DNA of 64,000 nucleotides. Origin: Tsuneonella flava (GTDB lineage Bacteria > Pseudomonadota > Alphaproteobacteria > Sphingomonadales > Sphingomonadaceae). Under the pieces are notes generated by a model. That model worked only from the letters and a program-made list of their open reading frames with translations, had not been told where the DNA came from and did no database searches. Positions 17,513 through 27,042 of the stretch are shown one piece after another. The position numbers and the translations under genes were made by a program. The number at the start of each line of letters is the position of its first letter. The stretch's first letter is position 1. Where the stretch lies: NCBI RefSeq assembly GCF_002870965.1, contig NZ_PHSO01000004.1, positions 62,001 to 126,000 of the forward strand, in the 5' to 3' direction.

Positions 17513-17995
17513 ATGATGCGTCTGACTTCGATTGTATTCCGGGCGATTGCCGCGCTCGCATGTTCCACCGTGCTCCTGCCCGTTCATGCACAGGCGCAGG
17601 ACAGGGAGGTCCCATATTGGGCCTCGATCAGAGCCCAGGTTCTGAATCTGCGTGCAGGGCCAGGGCGGGCGTATCCGGTCAGATGGACTTACAAGCGTGC
17701 TGGCTTGCCTTTGAAGGTCGTGCGAGTGCACGAAGGCTGGCGATATGTTCGCGATCCTGATGGGGACGAAGGCTGGGTTATCGCGAGTCTCCTGTCCCCT
17801 GATCGCGCTGCGATAGTGATCGGGGAAGGGCTGGCCGATATGCGTGAATCGAACGATGGGCGATCACGGCTTATGTGGCGGGCAGAGCCAGGAGTCAGCG
17901 GCAAATTAGGGAAGTGTGACGGTGGCTGGTGCCAGTTCGATGTTTCCGGACGAAAAGCCTGGATAAAGAAAAATCGACTGTGGGGAGCAGAGTGA
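17513..17995 (+). CDS. Exported SH3-domain protein
   Basis: The 160-aa product has a signal peptide (cleavage near HAQAQ, about residues 26-29) and two short SH3-like modules. The first (NLRAGPGRAYPVRWTYKRAGLPLKVVRVHEGW followed by DEGWV) is the standard bacterial SH3 signature; the second (LMWRAEPGVSGKLGKCDGGWCQFDV) is a cysteine-containing variant. Such proteins bind peptidoglycan or act as periplasmic adaptors. It matches the widespread alphaproteobacterial family of single SH3 proteins often found beside a hydroxyacid dehydrogenase gene. Start choice between the two adjacent ATG codons is arbitrary. Confidence 0.8.
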   Translation: MMRLTSIVFRAIAALACSTVLLPVHAQAQDREVPYWASIRAQVLNLRAGPGRAYPVRWTYKRAGLPLKVVRVHEGWRYVRDPDGDEGWVIASLLSPDRAAIVIGEGLADMRESNDGRSRLMWRAEPGVSGKLGKCDGGWCQFDVSGRKAWIKKNRLWGAE

Positions 17996-18023
17996 CGATC
18001 AGTGTTGTCTCGTCATGAAGGAC

Positions 18024-18056
18024 CGGTGCAGCTTTGCCTGACGACATAGCTGCACC
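18024..18056. terminator. Hairpin between convergent SH3 and thiolase genes
   Basis: A perfect 9-bp stem (GGTGCAGCT at 18024-18032, AGCTGCACC at 18048-18056, 15-nt loop) sits in the 79-bp gap between convergent genes. No clear T-run on either side, so it is a likely but imperfect bidirectional terminator. Confidence 0.5.
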
Positions 18057-18074
18057 GACTCTACATTCAGTCGT

Positions 18075-19271
18075 TTAGACGATTTCGACTGCAATCGCGG
18101 TTGCTTCGCCACCACCGATGCACAGGCTGGCCACACCGCGCTTGAGTCCCTTCTGTTTGAGCGCATTCAACAATGTTACGAGAATGCGGGTTCCGCTTGC
18201 GCCGATCGGGTGACCGAGAGCGGTGGCACCGCCATGAACGTTGATTTTTTCATGCGGAATGCCGAGGTCGTGCATCGCGAACATCGCGACACAGGCAAAT
18301 GCTTCGTTCACTTCGAACAGGTCGACTTCGTCGATAGACCAACCTGCTTTTTCCAGCACTTTGTTGACCGCACCGACAGGTGCGACTGTGAAATCCTTTG
18401 GTTCCTGAGCATGCGCCGCCATTGCGACTACCTTGGCGACCGGAGACAGGCCTTTGGATTTCGCAACGCTGTCGCGGGTTAGTACGACAGCAGCGGCGCC
18501 ATCGCTGATCGAGCTGGATGTGGCCGCGGTGATTGTGCCATCCTTGGCGAATGCAGGACGCAACTGACGAATTTTGTCAGGATTGCCCTTCGGCGGCTGT
18601 TCGTCGGTATCGACAGTGACTTCACCCTTACGAGTGCTGAAAGTAACCGGGACGATCTCATCAACGAATGCGCCTGAAGTGATTGCTTCATTTGCACGAC
18701 GAAGCGATTCAACAGCGTAATCGTCCTGACTGTCGCGGGTTAGCTGATATTCATCCGCAGTTTCCTGCGCGAAGGTGCCCATCGCGCGACCGACATCATA
18801 CGCATCCTCAAGGCCATCGAGGAACATATGGTCATATGCAACGTCATGGCCGATACGGGCGCCCGAACGGTGTTTTTTGAGAAGGTATGGGGCATTGGTC
18901 ATGCTTTCCATCCCACCGGCGACCGCCATGTCCATTGTCCCGGCGGCAAGTGCTTCGCTTGCCATAATGACGGTTTGCATTCCGCTGCCACACACTTTGT
19001 TGACTGTGGTTGCCTGAACTGACTTGGGCAGACCCGCTTTCAAAGCGGCCTGACGTGCAGGCGCCTGTCCAAGACCTGCCGGAAGAACGCAGCCCATATA
19101 GATTCGCTCGATATCGCCGCCTGCAACGCCCGCGCGCTCAACAGCGGCTTTCACGGCAGTTGCACCAAGATCGGTTGCAGCAACATCTGCTAGAGCGCCC
19201 TGCATTCCACCCATCGGGGTGCGCGCATAAGAAACGACGACAACGGGGTCGTTTGCGGAGAATGTGGCCAT
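18075..19271 (-). CDS. Acetyl-CoA C-acetyltransferase (thiolase)
   Basis: The 398-aa protein is a biosynthetic-type thiolase. The acyl-accepting Cys is in VNKVCGSGMQTV, the catalytic His in GGATALGHPIGASG and the second Cys in SLCIGGGEATA. FEVNEAFA is also conserved. It condenses two acetyl-CoA to acetoacetyl-CoA, feeding polyhydroxybutyrate or ketone pathways, or acts in reverse. phaB/phaC are not nearby, so the name phaA or atoB is not justified. It is divergent from the aldehyde dehydrogenase gene and appears monocistronic. Confidence 0.93.
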   Translation of the reverse strand: MATFSANDPVVVVSYARTPMGGMQGALADVAATDLGATAVKAAVERAGVAGGDIERIYMGCVLPAGLGQAPARQAALKAGLPKSVQATTVNKVCGSGMQTVIMASEALAAGTMDMAVAGGMESMTNAPYLLKKHRSGARIGHDVAYDHMFLDGLEDAYDVGRAMGTFAQETADEYQLTRDSQDDYAVESLRRANEAITSGAFVDEIVPVTFSTRKGEVTVDTDEQPPKGNPDKIRQLRPAFAKDGTITAATSSSISDGAAAVVLTRDSVAKSKGLSPVAKVVAMAAHAQEPKDFTVAPVGAVNKVLEKAGWSIDEVDLFEVNEAFACVAMFAMHDLGIPHEKINVHGGATALGHPIGASGTRILVTLLNALKQKGLKRGVASLCIGGGEATAIAVEIV

Positions 19272-19432
19272 CTGACGAACCTTTCAATCTTCTGAAATGA
19301 CTTGTGTTCGAGTGCGATCTAGTGCTGCACTGCGGCAAACGCAATCAAGCGAACGGCTATGCTTGCCAAGGGACGCTTTATGCCCGACATCAGTGGCAAA
19401 GAAAAATGCATACCTGCTTTAGGAGAGTGACG

Positions 19433-20863
19433 ATGGCCGACGATCGCAAAACCGAACTCGAAGCAATGCTGTTGCAGCAGCGGGCGGCATTTACGTCTGC
19501 GCGACCTGAACCACTGTCTGCCCGTAAAGATCGGATACAGCGTGCAATCGCCTTGCTTAAGGAAAATGGTGACGCACTGTGCAGGGCGATGAGTGTCGAT
19601 TTTGGCAATCGCAGCCCAATGCAATCGATGATTACCGATATCGCGGGGACTGTCGGCTTCGGCAAATATTGTCTTAAAAATCTGACCAGATGGTCTCAAC
19701 CGGAAAAGCGCAAGGTGCAATTCCCACTAGGGCTGTTGGGGGCGAAGGCGGAGGTTCGCTATGAGCCAAAAGGCGTGATCGGCATTCTTGCGCCTTGGAA
19801 TTTTCCGGTAAACCTTTCATTCAATCCACTGATGCAGGCGTTCGCTGCTGGCAATCGGGCAATGATCAAGCCGAGCGAGTTCACTGAGCGAACCTCCGCT
19901 TTGATGGAGGAATTGGTCGCCAAGTATTTCGACCCTTCGGAATGCATAGTGGTGACTGGCGGGCCAGAAGTGGCCCATGCGTTTTCATCGCTCACCTTCG
20001 ATCATCTGGTGTTTACCGGTTCAACCGCGACAGGGCGCAAGGTCATGGAGGCAGCGGCGCGTAATCTTGTGCCGGTGACTCTGGAATTGGGCGGTAAATC
20101 GCCTGTATTCCTTGGCCGTAACGCGGATATCGCTAAAGCGGGAGAGCGGATCGCGCTTGGGAAAATGATGAATGCGGGGCAGATCTGTCTTGCACCGGAT
20201 TATATGTATGTGCCGGAAGAAATGGAGGAGGGCGCAGTGGCTGCCGTCCAGCTCGGTGTGCACACTATGTACCCGACGTTGCGCGACAATGAAGACTATG
20301 CCTCGGTTGTCAGCGATCGCCATTTCGAACGTCTTCAGGGACTGGTCGCGGATGCGAAGGACAAGGGTGCTGAGGTAATCGAAGTTAACCCCGCTAACGA
20401 GGACTTTTCCGCGACGAATACGCGCAAAATGCCACTCACCATTCTGCGTAATGTGACAGATGACATGAAAGCGATGCAGGAGGAAATCTTCGGCCCGGTG
20501 CTTCCCGTGAAAACCTACAAGCACGTCGATGAGGCAATCGATTACGTCAATTCACATGATCGCCCGCTGGGGCTGTATTATTTCGGTGACGATGAGGCAG
20601 AGCGTGAAAAGGTGCTCACCCGCACGATTTCCGGCGGAGTGACGGTAAACGATGTGATTTTCCATGTTTCGATGGATGATCTGCCGTTTGGCGGGGTGGG
20701 GCCCTCGGGAATCGGTTCGTATCATGGTGTCGAAGGTTTCCGCGAGTTCAGCCACGCCCGCAGTATTTATACCCAGCCCAAGCTGGACATTGCAAAGTTG
20801 GGCGGATTCAAGCCTCCATATGGGGCTGCGACCGCGAAAGCGGTCAAGGGAATGATGAAATAA
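19433..20863 (+). CDS. Aldehyde dehydrogenase, coniferyl-aldehyde dehydrogenase type
   Basis: This 476-aa enzyme oxidises an aldehyde to the acid with NAD(P). The catalytic Glu is in TLELGGKSPVFLG and the catalytic Cys in MNAGQICLAPDYMYV; the APWNFPVNLSFNPL and NDVIFHVSMDDLPFGGVGPSG blocks are typical of the class 3-like group that includes coniferyl-aldehyde dehydrogenase (CalB). The start is fixed by AGGAGAG just before ATG 19433; the open frame upstream to 19304 has no family similarity. No lignin-derived aromatic pathway genes are adjacent, so the true substrate may be another medium-chain or aromatic aldehyde. Confidence 0.85.
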   Translation: MADDRKTELEAMLLQQRAAFTSARPEPLSARKDRIQRAIALLKENGDALCRAMSVDFGNRSPMQSMITDIAGTVGFGKYCLKNLTRWSQPEKRKVQFPLGLLGAKAEVRYEPKGVIGILAPWNFPVNLSFNPLMQAFAAGNRAMIKPSEFTERTSALMEELVAKYFDPSECIVVTGGPEVAHAFSSLTFDHLVFTGSTATGRKVMEAAARNLVPVTLELGGKSPVFLGRNADIAKAGERIALGKMMNAGQICLAPDYMYVPEEMEEGAVAAVQLGVHTMYPTLRDNEDYASVVSDRHFERLQGLVADAKDKGAEVIEVNPANEDFSATNTRKMPLTILRNVTDDMKAMQEEIFGPVLPVKTYKHVDEAIDYVNSHDRPLGLYYFGDDEAEREKVLTRTISGGVTVNDVIFHVSMDDLPFGGVGPSGIGSYHGVEGFREFSHARSIYTQPKLDIAKLGGFKPPYGAATAKAVKGMMK

Positions 20864-20873
20864 GGCCCGAATG

Positions 20874-20893
20874 CGGGGATTTTTGCATCCCCG
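20874..20893 (+). terminator. Hairpin between the aldehyde dehydrogenase gene and nuoA
   Basis: CGGGGAT-TTTTGC-ATCCCCG forms a 7-bp stem 10 bp past the stop. No U-run follows. It could be a terminator or part of the nuo leader. Confidence 0.42.
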
Positions 20894-20962
20894 GACCCTT
20901 GCACCAATCGGGAGCGGGGCCTAGAGGCGGGCACATTCAAAGGCCCCCAAAGGGAATCATCC

Positions 20963-21337
20963 GTGGTCGATCTCAGCCAGTATCTCCCAATCCTGATTTT
21001 CCTCGCCATTGCTCTCGGACTCTCGGCTTTGTTCGTGTTTCTGCCGATGGGCATTGCCCGGTTGACGGGTGCACATAACCCGACTTCCGACAAGTTGAGC
21101 GAATATGAATGCGGTTTTCCTGCGTTCGAAGATCCGCGCAGTCAGTTCGACGTGCGCTTTTATCTCGTCGCGATCCTGTTCATCATTTTTGATTTGGAAG
21201 CAGCGTTCCTGTTTCCATGGGCTGTCAGTCTCGACATGACGGGATGGCCGGGCTGGATCACGATGATGGTGTTTTTGGGTGAACTGGCCATTGGCCTTGC
21301 TTATGCGTGGAAGAAGGGAGCACTGGAATGGGAGTAG
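20963..21337 (+). CDS. nuoA: NADH-quinone oxidoreductase subunit A
   Basis: First gene of the complex I operon. The 124-aa membrane subunit has three TM segments (about residues 8-30, 66-88, 95-115) and the conserved loop [45 protein letters not shown], including the Cys of the ubiquinone-channel loop. Translation starts at GTG 20963, preceded by AAAGGGAA. It overlaps nuoB by 10 bp. Confidence 0.96.
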   Translation: MVDLSQYLPILIFLAIALGLSALFVFLPMGIARLTGAHNPTSDKLSEYECGFPAFEDPRSQFDVRFYLVAILFIIFDLEAAFLFPWAVSLDMTGWPGWITMMVFLGELAIGLAYAWKKGALEWE

Positions 21338-21879
21338 ATCGGAGCCTTCCTGCCGCCGCGCAGCCGGGTGAATTTCGTACCCCGGATCAGGATTACTTCC
21401 ACGCTTTGCAAACTGAGGTGAATGACAAGGGCTTCCTCGTCACCAGCACTGAAGAGCTGTTTCAATGGGCGCGCACAGGCAGTTTGTGGTGGATGACTTT
21501 CGGCCTCGCTTGTTGCGCTGTTGAAATGATTCATGTGAATATGCCGCGTTACGATATGGAGCGGTTCGGTGCCGCACCGCGTGCAAGCCCGCGTCAGAGC
21601 GACGTGATGATTGTTGCTGGAACGCTGTGTAACAAAATGGCGCCCGCGCTTCGCAAGGTTTACGATCAAATGTCGGAACCGAAGTATGTCATCAGCATGG
21701 GGAGCTGCGCTAACGGTGGTGGATATTATCACTACAGCTATTCGGTCGTGCGTGGATGCGATCGGATCGTACCGGTCGATATCTACGTGCCCGGGTGCCC
21801 GCCGACTGCTGAAGCGCTGCTCTATGGTGTGATGCAGTTGCAGCGGAAAATTCGCCGCTCCGGTACGATCGAACGGTAA
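21328..21879 (+). CDS. nuoB: NADH-quinone oxidoreductase subunit B
   Basis: The 183-aa peripheral-arm subunit carries cluster N2, the last Fe-S centre before quinone. Ligands are seen in LACCAVEM (tandem Cys), [21 protein letters not shown] and [12 protein letters not shown]. The ATG at 21328 is preferred over GTG 21307 because GAAGGGAG lies correctly before it and the extra residues have no family match. Confidence 0.97.
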   Translation: MGVDRSLPAAAQPGEFRTPDQDYFHALQTEVNDKGFLVTSTEELFQWARTGSLWWMTFGLACCAVEMIHVNMPRYDMERFGAAPRASPRQSDVMIVAGTLCNKMAPALRKVYDQMSEPKYVISMGSCANGGGYYHYSYSVVRGCDRIVPVDIYVPGCPPTAEALLYGVMQLQRKIRRSGTIER

Positions 21880-21893
21880 GGCTGGCGCTGATT

Positions 21894-22832
21894 ATGACTC
21901 AGGTCCTTCATTCCGCTCCCCGGTTTGCTTCGAGCCAAGGTGTCAAAGACACGCTGACCGCTGCGTTGGGCGATATGCTCGTCACTGCGAAAGAGCAGCA
22001 CGGCGAAGTAGTTCTCACTGTCGTGCGAGATCGTGTGGAAGACGCGTTGCGCCTGCTTCGTGACGAACACGAATACCAGCAACTGATGGAAATGGCCGGG
22101 GTCGATTTTCCTGACCGCGTTGAGCGGTTTGAAGTCGTCTACATGTTGCTCTCGGTGACGAAGAACCATCGCGTGATGGTCAAAGTTTCGGCCAGCGAAG
22201 CTACGCCCGTTCCCACCGTCACCACGCTCTGGCCGAACGCCGGGTGGCTCGAACGTGAAGTGTTCGATATGTATGGTGTTGTATTTGCGGGCAATCCCGA
22301 CTTGCGGCGCATTTTGACCGATTATGGCTTCGAAGGGCATCCCTTCCGAAAGGATTTCCCGCTCACCGGCTACGTCGAACTTCGCTATTCTGAAGACGAG
22401 AAGCGCGTTGTGTATGAGCCTGTCGAACTCGCACAGGATTTGCGCCAGTTCGATTTTATGAGTCCGTGGGAAGGCGCGAATTACGTGCTTCCGGGTGATG
22501 AGAAAGCGGAGGCTGAGGCTCCGGGCGCTCCAACCCCGAAGTCCACGGAAAAACCGTCTGAGACGGGGGCCGGCAAGGCGACGAACAAAAAGGCCGCAGA
22601 AAGCGAGTCTGCTCCGGCACCGGCTAAGGACAAAAGTGCAGAAGAAGCTGGCGCGCCGAAGCCTGCAGAAGATCGGCCGGCGCGCAAGCCAAGGGCGGCA
22701 TCGGCGCAAGACACGAAGCCAGCAACCCAGTCGAAGAAAGCTGCAGCAAAGAAGCCCGTCGCAAAGAAGCCCGTCGCAAAGAAGTCTGGTGCAGGCAAGT
22801 CTGCTGCACCTAAACCGGCGGGCGACAAATGA
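21894..22832 (+). CDS. nuoC: NADH-quinone oxidoreductase subunit C with Lys/Ala/Pro-rich tail
   Basis: Residues 1-200 form the normal 30-kDa subunit domain (ERFEVVYMLLSVTKNHRVMVKV, WLEREVFDMYGVVFAGNPDLRRILTDYGFEGHPFRKDFPLTG, ending FDFMSPWEGANYVLPG). Residues 201-312 are an added low-complexity tail dominated by Ala, Lys, Pro, Ser and Glu, with AKKPV repeats near the end, resembling histone-H1-like tails. Typical NuoC is close to 200-220 aa, so the tail is a large extension, presumably disordered and cytoplasmic. The stop overlaps the following lipoprotein start by 4 bp. Confidence 0.95.
   Translation: MTQVLHSAPRFASSQGVKDTLTAALGDMLVTAKEQHGEVVLTVVRDRVEDALRLLRDEHEYQQLMEMAGVDFPDRVERFEVVYMLLSVTKNHRVMVKVSASEATPVPTVTTLWPNAGWLEREVFDMYGVVFAGNPDLRRILTDYGFEGHPFRKDFPLTGYVELRYSEDEKRVVYEPVELAQDLRQFDFMSPWEGANYVLPGDEKAEAEAPGAPTPKSTEKPSETGAGKATNKKAAESESAPAPAKDKSAEEAGAPKPAEDRPARKPRAASAQDTKPATQSKKAAAKKPVAKKPVAKKSGAGKSAAPKPAGDK
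22746..22784 (+). repeat. 15-bp tandem repeat encoding AKKPV units in NuoC
   Basis: Two exact copies of a 15-bp unit (GCAAAGAAGCCCGTC at 22746-22760 and 22761-22775) are followed by a 9-bp partial copy. In-frame repeat units suggest the tail can change length by slippage. Confidence 0.85.
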
Positions 22833-23395
22833 AGCGAGCCGCTATCTGTCTTTGTCTGGCGGCCCTCGCAGCCGGCGGTTGCTCCAAGAGCAACGATGCC
22901 TCATCGGGTGAAAGCGCCGATGATTATGCTGCCCGTGCCGGTGTATCCTCGCCCGGTGCAAACGATGTAGGCACGTCATCCGTCGCAGAAGTCAACGCGC
23001 AGCCTGTTTTGGCGAGCGAAGGCAGTACCAGACTCATGCCGCTTGCCAGCGATGCCCCAATGGCTTTGGGCAAGGTCGCTGGCGGGTGCAGCTTTATCTA
23101 TCAGGGGCGTTCCTTGCTGGTAGCGGGCAGCGAAAAAGATGTCGGCGACAAAGGCAAAGGTGTGCTGGTGATCGATGGACGTCAGGTCATGTTGCCCGGT
23201 GTCGAAGCTGGCGGTCTGCAAATGATCGAATCCGGCCCGACACTGGCTGGCGATGGGTTTACGGTTTCCGTCCTGCGCGGCGAAGGCGAGCCTTCCCGTG
23301 CGAATGGGAAGAACGAATGGGGCGCTGACCTTCTGGTGAAGGGCCCAACGGGCGAGACAACATTCTCGCAGGGAAAATGGAGCTGCACAGCATGA
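22829..23395 (+). CDS. Hypothetical lipoprotein inside the nuo operon
   Basis: The 188-aa product starts with a lipoprotein signal ([18 protein letters not shown], lipid-modified Cys18 predicted). A Ser/Asp/Ala-rich linker (about 19-60) precedes a compact domain with Cys87 (GGCSFIY) and Cys186 (KWSCTA), which could form a disulfide in the periplasm. No known domain is recognised. It overlaps nuoC by ATGA and nuoD by ATGA, so it is coupled to complex I translation. It could be an assembly or stability factor, but only its position supports that. Confidence 0.75.
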   Translation: MKRAAICLCLAALAAGGCSKSNDASSGESADDYAARAGVSSPGANDVGTSSVAEVNAQPVLASEGSTRLMPLASDAPMALGKVAGGCSFIYQGRSLLVAGSEKDVGDKGKGVLVIDGRQVMLPGVEAGGLQMIESGPTLAGDGFTVSVLRGEGEPSRANGKNEWGADLLVKGPTGETTFSQGKWSCTA

Positions 23396-24606
23396 GCGGC
23401 CTTCAACTCGAACAGTCACCCACAACAGGTGACGAGGTCATCAGTAACTATACGATCAACTTCGGCCCGCAGCACCCTGCGGCGCACGGGGTTCTCCGTA
23501 TGGTGATGGAACTCGACGGTGAGATTATTGAGCGGATCGATCCGCATGTTGGTCTGCTGCACCGTGGCACTGAAAAGCTCATCGAGCACAAGACCTATCT
23601 GCAGGCATTGCCGTATTTTGATCGGCTCGATTACTGCTCGCCGCTGGGGATGGAGCACAGCTACGTGCTCGCGATTGAGAAGTTGCTCAATCTGGAAGTG
23701 CCCCTGCGCGGACAATATCTGCGCGTGTTGTTTGCGGAGCTGACGCGCATCTGCAACCACATGCTCAACATCGGCAGCCACGTGATGGATGTCGGCGCGA
23801 TGACGCCGAACCTCTGGGTGTTCGAAATTCGCGAGGATTGCCTCAATTTCTTCGAGCGCGCCAGCGGGGCACGTATGCACAGTGCGTGGTTTCGTCCGGG
23901 TGGCGTCCATCAGGATGTTCCGCTCAAACTGCTGACCGATATCGGTGACTGGCTCGACAATCGGCTTCCGCGTTTGTTTGAAGACGCGATGAGTCTGGTG
24001 ATGGACAACCGCATATTCAAACAGCGGAATGTCGATATCGCGGTGGTCAGCAAGGAAGATGCGTTGGCGTGGGGTTTCTCTGGCCCTATGATCCGTGCGG
24101 CAGGCATCCCCTGGGATATTCGCAAGAGCCAGCCTTATGATGTTTACGACCGAATGGATTTTGAGATTCCGGTCGGTACCAATTCTGATTGCTACGACCG
24201 GTTCATGGTCCGTGTAGAAGAAGTGCGTCAGTCGGCTCGCATTATGCGTCAGTGCCTTGCTGAAATGCCGGAAGGCCCGGTGAGCAGCACCGATCGCAAA
24301 GTCGTGCCGCCGAAGCGCGGTGAGATGAAGGCTTCAATGGAAAGCCTGATCCATCATTTCAAGCTGTATACCGAAGGCTTCCACGTACCTGCGGGCGAAG
24401 TCTATGTCGCTACCGAAAGTCCCAAAGGCGAATTTGGCGTCTATCTGGTCAGCGATGGCAGCAACAAACCTTATCGTTGCAAGATTCGGCCGACTGCTTT
24501 CAGCCATCTTCAGGCGATGGATTTCATGAGCAAGGGCCATATGCTGCCGGACGCGACCGCTATTCTTGGCGCGATCGATGTGGTGTTCGGGGAGTGTGAT
24601 CGGTGA
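23392..24606 (+). CDS. nuoD: NADH-quinone oxidoreductase subunit D
   Basis: The 404-aa 49-kDa subunit forms the quinone site together with Nuo[39 protein letters not shown], and the C-terminal [41 protein letters not shown] are standard. ATG 23392 is chosen because GGAG sits 9 bp before it and it overlaps the lipoprotein stop; an earlier ATG at 23377 adds five residues. Confidence 0.97.
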   Translation: MSGLQLEQSPTTGDEVISNYTINFGPQHPAAHGVLRMVMELDGEIIERIDPHVGLLHRGTEKLIEHKTYLQALPYFDRLDYCSPLGMEHSYVLAIEKLLNLEVPLRGQYLRVLFAELTRICNHMLNIGSHVMDVGAMTPNLWVFEIREDCLNFFERASGARMHSAWFRPGGVHQDVPLKLLTDIGDWLDNRLPRLFEDAMSLVMDNRIFKQRNVDIAVVSKEDALAWGFSGPMIRAAGIPWDIRKSQPYDVYDRMDFEIPVGTNSDCYDRFMVRVEEVRQSARIMRQCLAEMPEGPVSSTDRKVVPPKRGEMKASMESLIHHFKLYTEGFHVPAGEVYVATESPKGEFGVYLVSDGSNKPYRCKIRPTAFSHLQAMDFMSKGHMLPDATAILGAIDVVFGECDR

Positions 24607-24785
24607 GCAAGGAAGTGAGCGCATATGTCTCAGGACTGTGTCTTTGCGTTGTCCTCTTAATCATGGATTCCACTGGGGTCCTTGAACTGGGCAGCTTCGT
24701 CATTGGTCTGGCGTTGATGGTTGCTGTGTTTGCTATCCTGACATTTTCCTCCAATTTGAAAAACAGGAAGGCCAAAAATGGCTGA
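24603..24785 (+). CDS. Small two-TM membrane protein between nuoD and nuoE
   Basis: A 60-aa product read from GTG 24603, which overlaps the nuoD stop (GTGA), and ending 8 bp inside nuoE. Two hydrophobic helices (about residues 6-24 and 31-50) are followed by a basic tail KNRKAKNG. No domain is recognised. Tight coupling on both sides argues that it is translated. Confidence 0.65.
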   Translation: MSKEVSAYVSGLCLCVVLLIMDSTGVLELGSFVIGLALMVAVFAILTFSSNLKNRKAKNG

Positions 24786-25446
24786 CCGCGCACTCGCACC
24801 CGACACCCCCGAACTGCGCGCCGCATGGGGTGATTTCGCATTCGCACCTGCATGGGAAGAGAAGGCCAAGGCCGCTATTGCCCGTTATCCTGCAGGACGT
24901 CAGAAGAGTGCAGTTATGGCGCTGCTCGACTATGCCCAGCGGCAGGTGGGAGAAGCAACCAACACGCAAGGCTGGTTGCCAATCCCGGTGATCGAATATG
25001 TGGCGACCTATCTCGACATGCCGGTGATCCGGGTGCTCGAAGTTGCGACGTTCTACACCATGTACAACCTCGCGCCGGTGGGGCGTTTTCATGTGCAGGT
25101 GTGCGGCACCACGCCTTGTATGCTACGTGGATCCGACGATATATTCGCCGTCTGCGCTAAGCGTGGAATGAAGCGCGGGCACACTACCGATGACGGTATG
25201 TGGACGCTCACCGAGGTCGAGTGCATGGGCAGCTGTGCCACCGCGCCGATGGTTCAGATCAACGATGGTAACTACGAAGATCTCACCCCGGAACGGTTTG
25301 AAGCTGTACTCGATAAGCTTTCGGCAGGTGAACTACCCAAGGAAGGTACGCAGGAGCCGGGGCGTCATACCAGCGAGCCAAGCGGCGGTCCGACGACTTT
25401 GACCGCTATGGTCGGTGAAAACCACGACTACCGAGGGGAATGGTGA
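24778..25446 (+). CDS. nuoE: NADH-quinone oxidoreductase subunit E
   Basis: The 222-aa 24-kDa subunit carries the 2Fe-2S cluster N1a in a thioredoxin-like domain. Ligands lie in VQVCGTTPCMLRG and VECMGSCATAPMVQIND. The N-terminal helical part (WEEKAKAAIARYPAGRQKSAVMALLDYAQRQ) is also typical. The last 35 residues (GELPKEGTQ... to DYRGEW) extend beyond the domain, as in other alphaproteobacterial NuoE. AGGAAGG precedes the ATG. Confidence 0.96.
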   Translation: MADRALAPDTPELRAAWGDFAFAPAWEEKAKAAIARYPAGRQKSAVMALLDYAQRQVGEATNTQGWLPIPVIEYVATYLDMPVIRVLEVATFYTMYNLAPVGRFHVQVCGTTPCMLRGSDDIFAVCAKRGMKRGHTTDDGMWTLTEVECMGSCATAPMVQINDGNYEDLTPERFEAVLDKLSAGELPKEGTQEPGRHTSEPSGGPTTLTAMVGENHDYRGEW

Positions 25447-25616
25447 TGCCCAAGCCGGTAGCCAAAGGCTTGCCGATCATCGGCATTATATTTCTGACGC
25501 TGGCTGTCGTGAAATTTTTGCAGGGCGAGGCATGGGTCGTGTGGGCGATCCTTGGTTTCTTGCTTGGGGGATTCGGAATTTTCGGGGCGAAGGCTTCGGA
25601 AAGGCAAGAGCCATGA
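25446..25616 (+). CDS. 56-aa hydrophobic microprotein (between nuoE and nuoF)
   Basis: ATG 25446 overlaps the nuoE stop by one base, and the TGA at 25614-25616 overlaps the next ATG. The product starts [20 protein letters not shown] and has two hydrophobic stretches (about residues 9-22 and 29-48) with a charged end ASERQEP. It is too short for common gene finders. Not recognised; coupling on both sides is the evidence for translation. Confidence 0.6.
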   Translation: MPKPVAKGLPIIGIIFLTLAVVKFLQGEAWVVWAILGFLLGGFGIFGAKASERQEP

Positions 25617-25753
25617 GCATCGCCACAATCGTTATCGCTCTTATACTTATCGTCATCGCCTGGAAGGTGCTGATGGGGGTAGTCAAGTTTGGCGCCATTG
25701 CGGTAATCCTATTGGTTGCCGTCTATTTCCTTGCCAATGGAGGGCTCGGCTGA
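25613..25753 (+). CDS. 46-aa membrane microprotein (between nuoE and nuoF)
   Basis: ATG 25613 overlaps the preceding stop (ATGA) and its own TGA overlaps the nuoF ATG. The product begins [20 protein letters not shown] and is hydrophobic almost throughout (about residues 2-20 and 26-41), consistent with one or two membrane helices. No similarity recognised. It sits in an unbroken chain of stop-start overlaps, so it is likely translated. Confidence 0.6.
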   Translation: MSIATIVIALILIVIAWKVLMGVVKFGAIAVILLVAVYFLANGGLG

Positions 25754-27042
25754 TGCTCGCCGATAAGGATCGCATTTTTACCAATCTTTACGGCTTCCAG
25801 TCGTGGCACCTCGATGCTGCGCGAGCACGTGGTGATTGGGACAACACCAAAGATATTCTCGCCAAGGGGCAGGATGCCATTATCGATGAGATTAAGGCAT
25901 CAGGGCTCCGTGGTCGGGGCGGCGCCGGATTTCCGACCGGTATGAAGTGGTCGTTCATGCCGAAAGAAAGCAAGGATGGACGTCCCAGCTTTCTCGTCAT
26001 CAACGCCGATGAATCGGAACCTGGCTCTTGCAAGGATCGCGAAATCATTCGCCACGATCCGCACAAGTTGATCGAAGGCGCTCTTGTTGCTGGTTACGCG
26101 ATGCGTGCACGCGCCGCATATATTTACATTCGCGGTGAGTACATTCGCGAAGCGGAAGTGCTATTTGCTGCCGTTCAAGAGGCATATGATGCCGGCTTGC
26201 TGGGCAAGAACGCTGCGGGTTCCGGTTACGATTTTGACGTATTCGTACACCGCGGAGCGGGCGCGTATATCTGCGGCGAAGAAACCGCGATGATTGAAAG
26301 CCTTGAAGGCAAGAAAGGGCAGCCTCGCCTAAAGCCTCCATTCCCGGCGGGGGCAGGGCTATATGGTTGTCCGACTACTGTGAACAATGTTGAATCGATT
26401 GCGGTTGCGCCGACAATTATGCGCCGTGGTGCATCTTGGTTCTCCGGTTTCGGGCGGGAAAACAACAAGGGCACCAAGCTTTTTCAGATCAGTGGGCACG
26501 TGGAAAAGCCATGCGTCGTTGAAGAGGCGATGAGCATTCCGTTCAGCGAGCTGATTGAAAAGCATTGTGGCGGTATTCGTGGGGGCAAGGATAATCTGCT
26601 GGCTGTGATCCCTGGCGGCTCATCGGTTCCATTGGTTCCCGCAGATCAAATCTGGGATGCGCCGATGGATTTCGATGGCTTGAAAGAAGTGGGTTCGGGC
26701 TTAGGGACCGCGGCGGTTATTGTGATGGACAAGTCCACCGATATCGTTCGTGCGATCAGTCGCTTGAGTCACTTTTACAAGCACGAGAGCTGTGGCCAGT
26801 GCACACCGTGCCGCGAAGGTACAGGGTGGATGTGGCGCGTGATGAAACGGCTCGAAACGGGCGACGCGGCGGTTGAAGAAATTGACATGCTACAGCAGGT
26901 CACCAAGCAGGTGGAAGGGCATACGATCTGTGCACTTGGCGACGCGGCAGCGTGGCCAATCCAGGGTCTGATACGCCACTTCCGCCCGGAAATTGAGCGC
27001 CGCATCGCGGCTGCTGGCAACATGGCAGAGGCAGCTGAATAA
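25753..27042 (+). CDS. nuoF: NADH-quinone oxidoreductase subunit F
   Basis: The 429-aa 51-kDa subunit binds NADH, FMN and cluster N3. [15 protein letters not shown] is the FMN/NADH glycine loop; [15 protein letters not shown] and [25 protein letters not shown] are conserved; cluster ligands are in [15 protein letters not shown] with a later Cys in [13 protein letters not shown]. The frame is open upstream to 25552, but [14 protein letters not shown] is the family start and overlaps the previous stop. Confidence 0.98.
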   Translation: MLADKDRIFTNLYGFQSWHLDAARARGDWDNTKDILAKGQDAIIDEIKASGLRGRGGAGFPTGMKWSFMPKESKDGRPSFLVINADESEPGSCKDREIIRHDPHKLIEGALVAGYAMRARAAYIYIRGEYIREAEVLFAAVQEAYDAGLLGKNAAGSGYDFDVFVHRGAGAYICGEETAMIESLEGKKGQPRLKPPFPAGAGLYGCPTTVNNVESIAVAPTIMRRGASWFSGFGRENNKGTKLFQISGHVEKPCVVEEAMSIPFSELIEKHCGGIRGGKDNLLAVIPGGSSVPLVPADQIWDAPMDFDGLKEVGSGLGTAAVIVMDKSTDIVRAISRLSHFYKHESCGQCTPCREGTGWMWRVMKRLETGDAAVEEIDMLQQVTKQVEGHTICALGDAAAWPIQGLIRHFRPEIERRIAAAGNMAEAAE

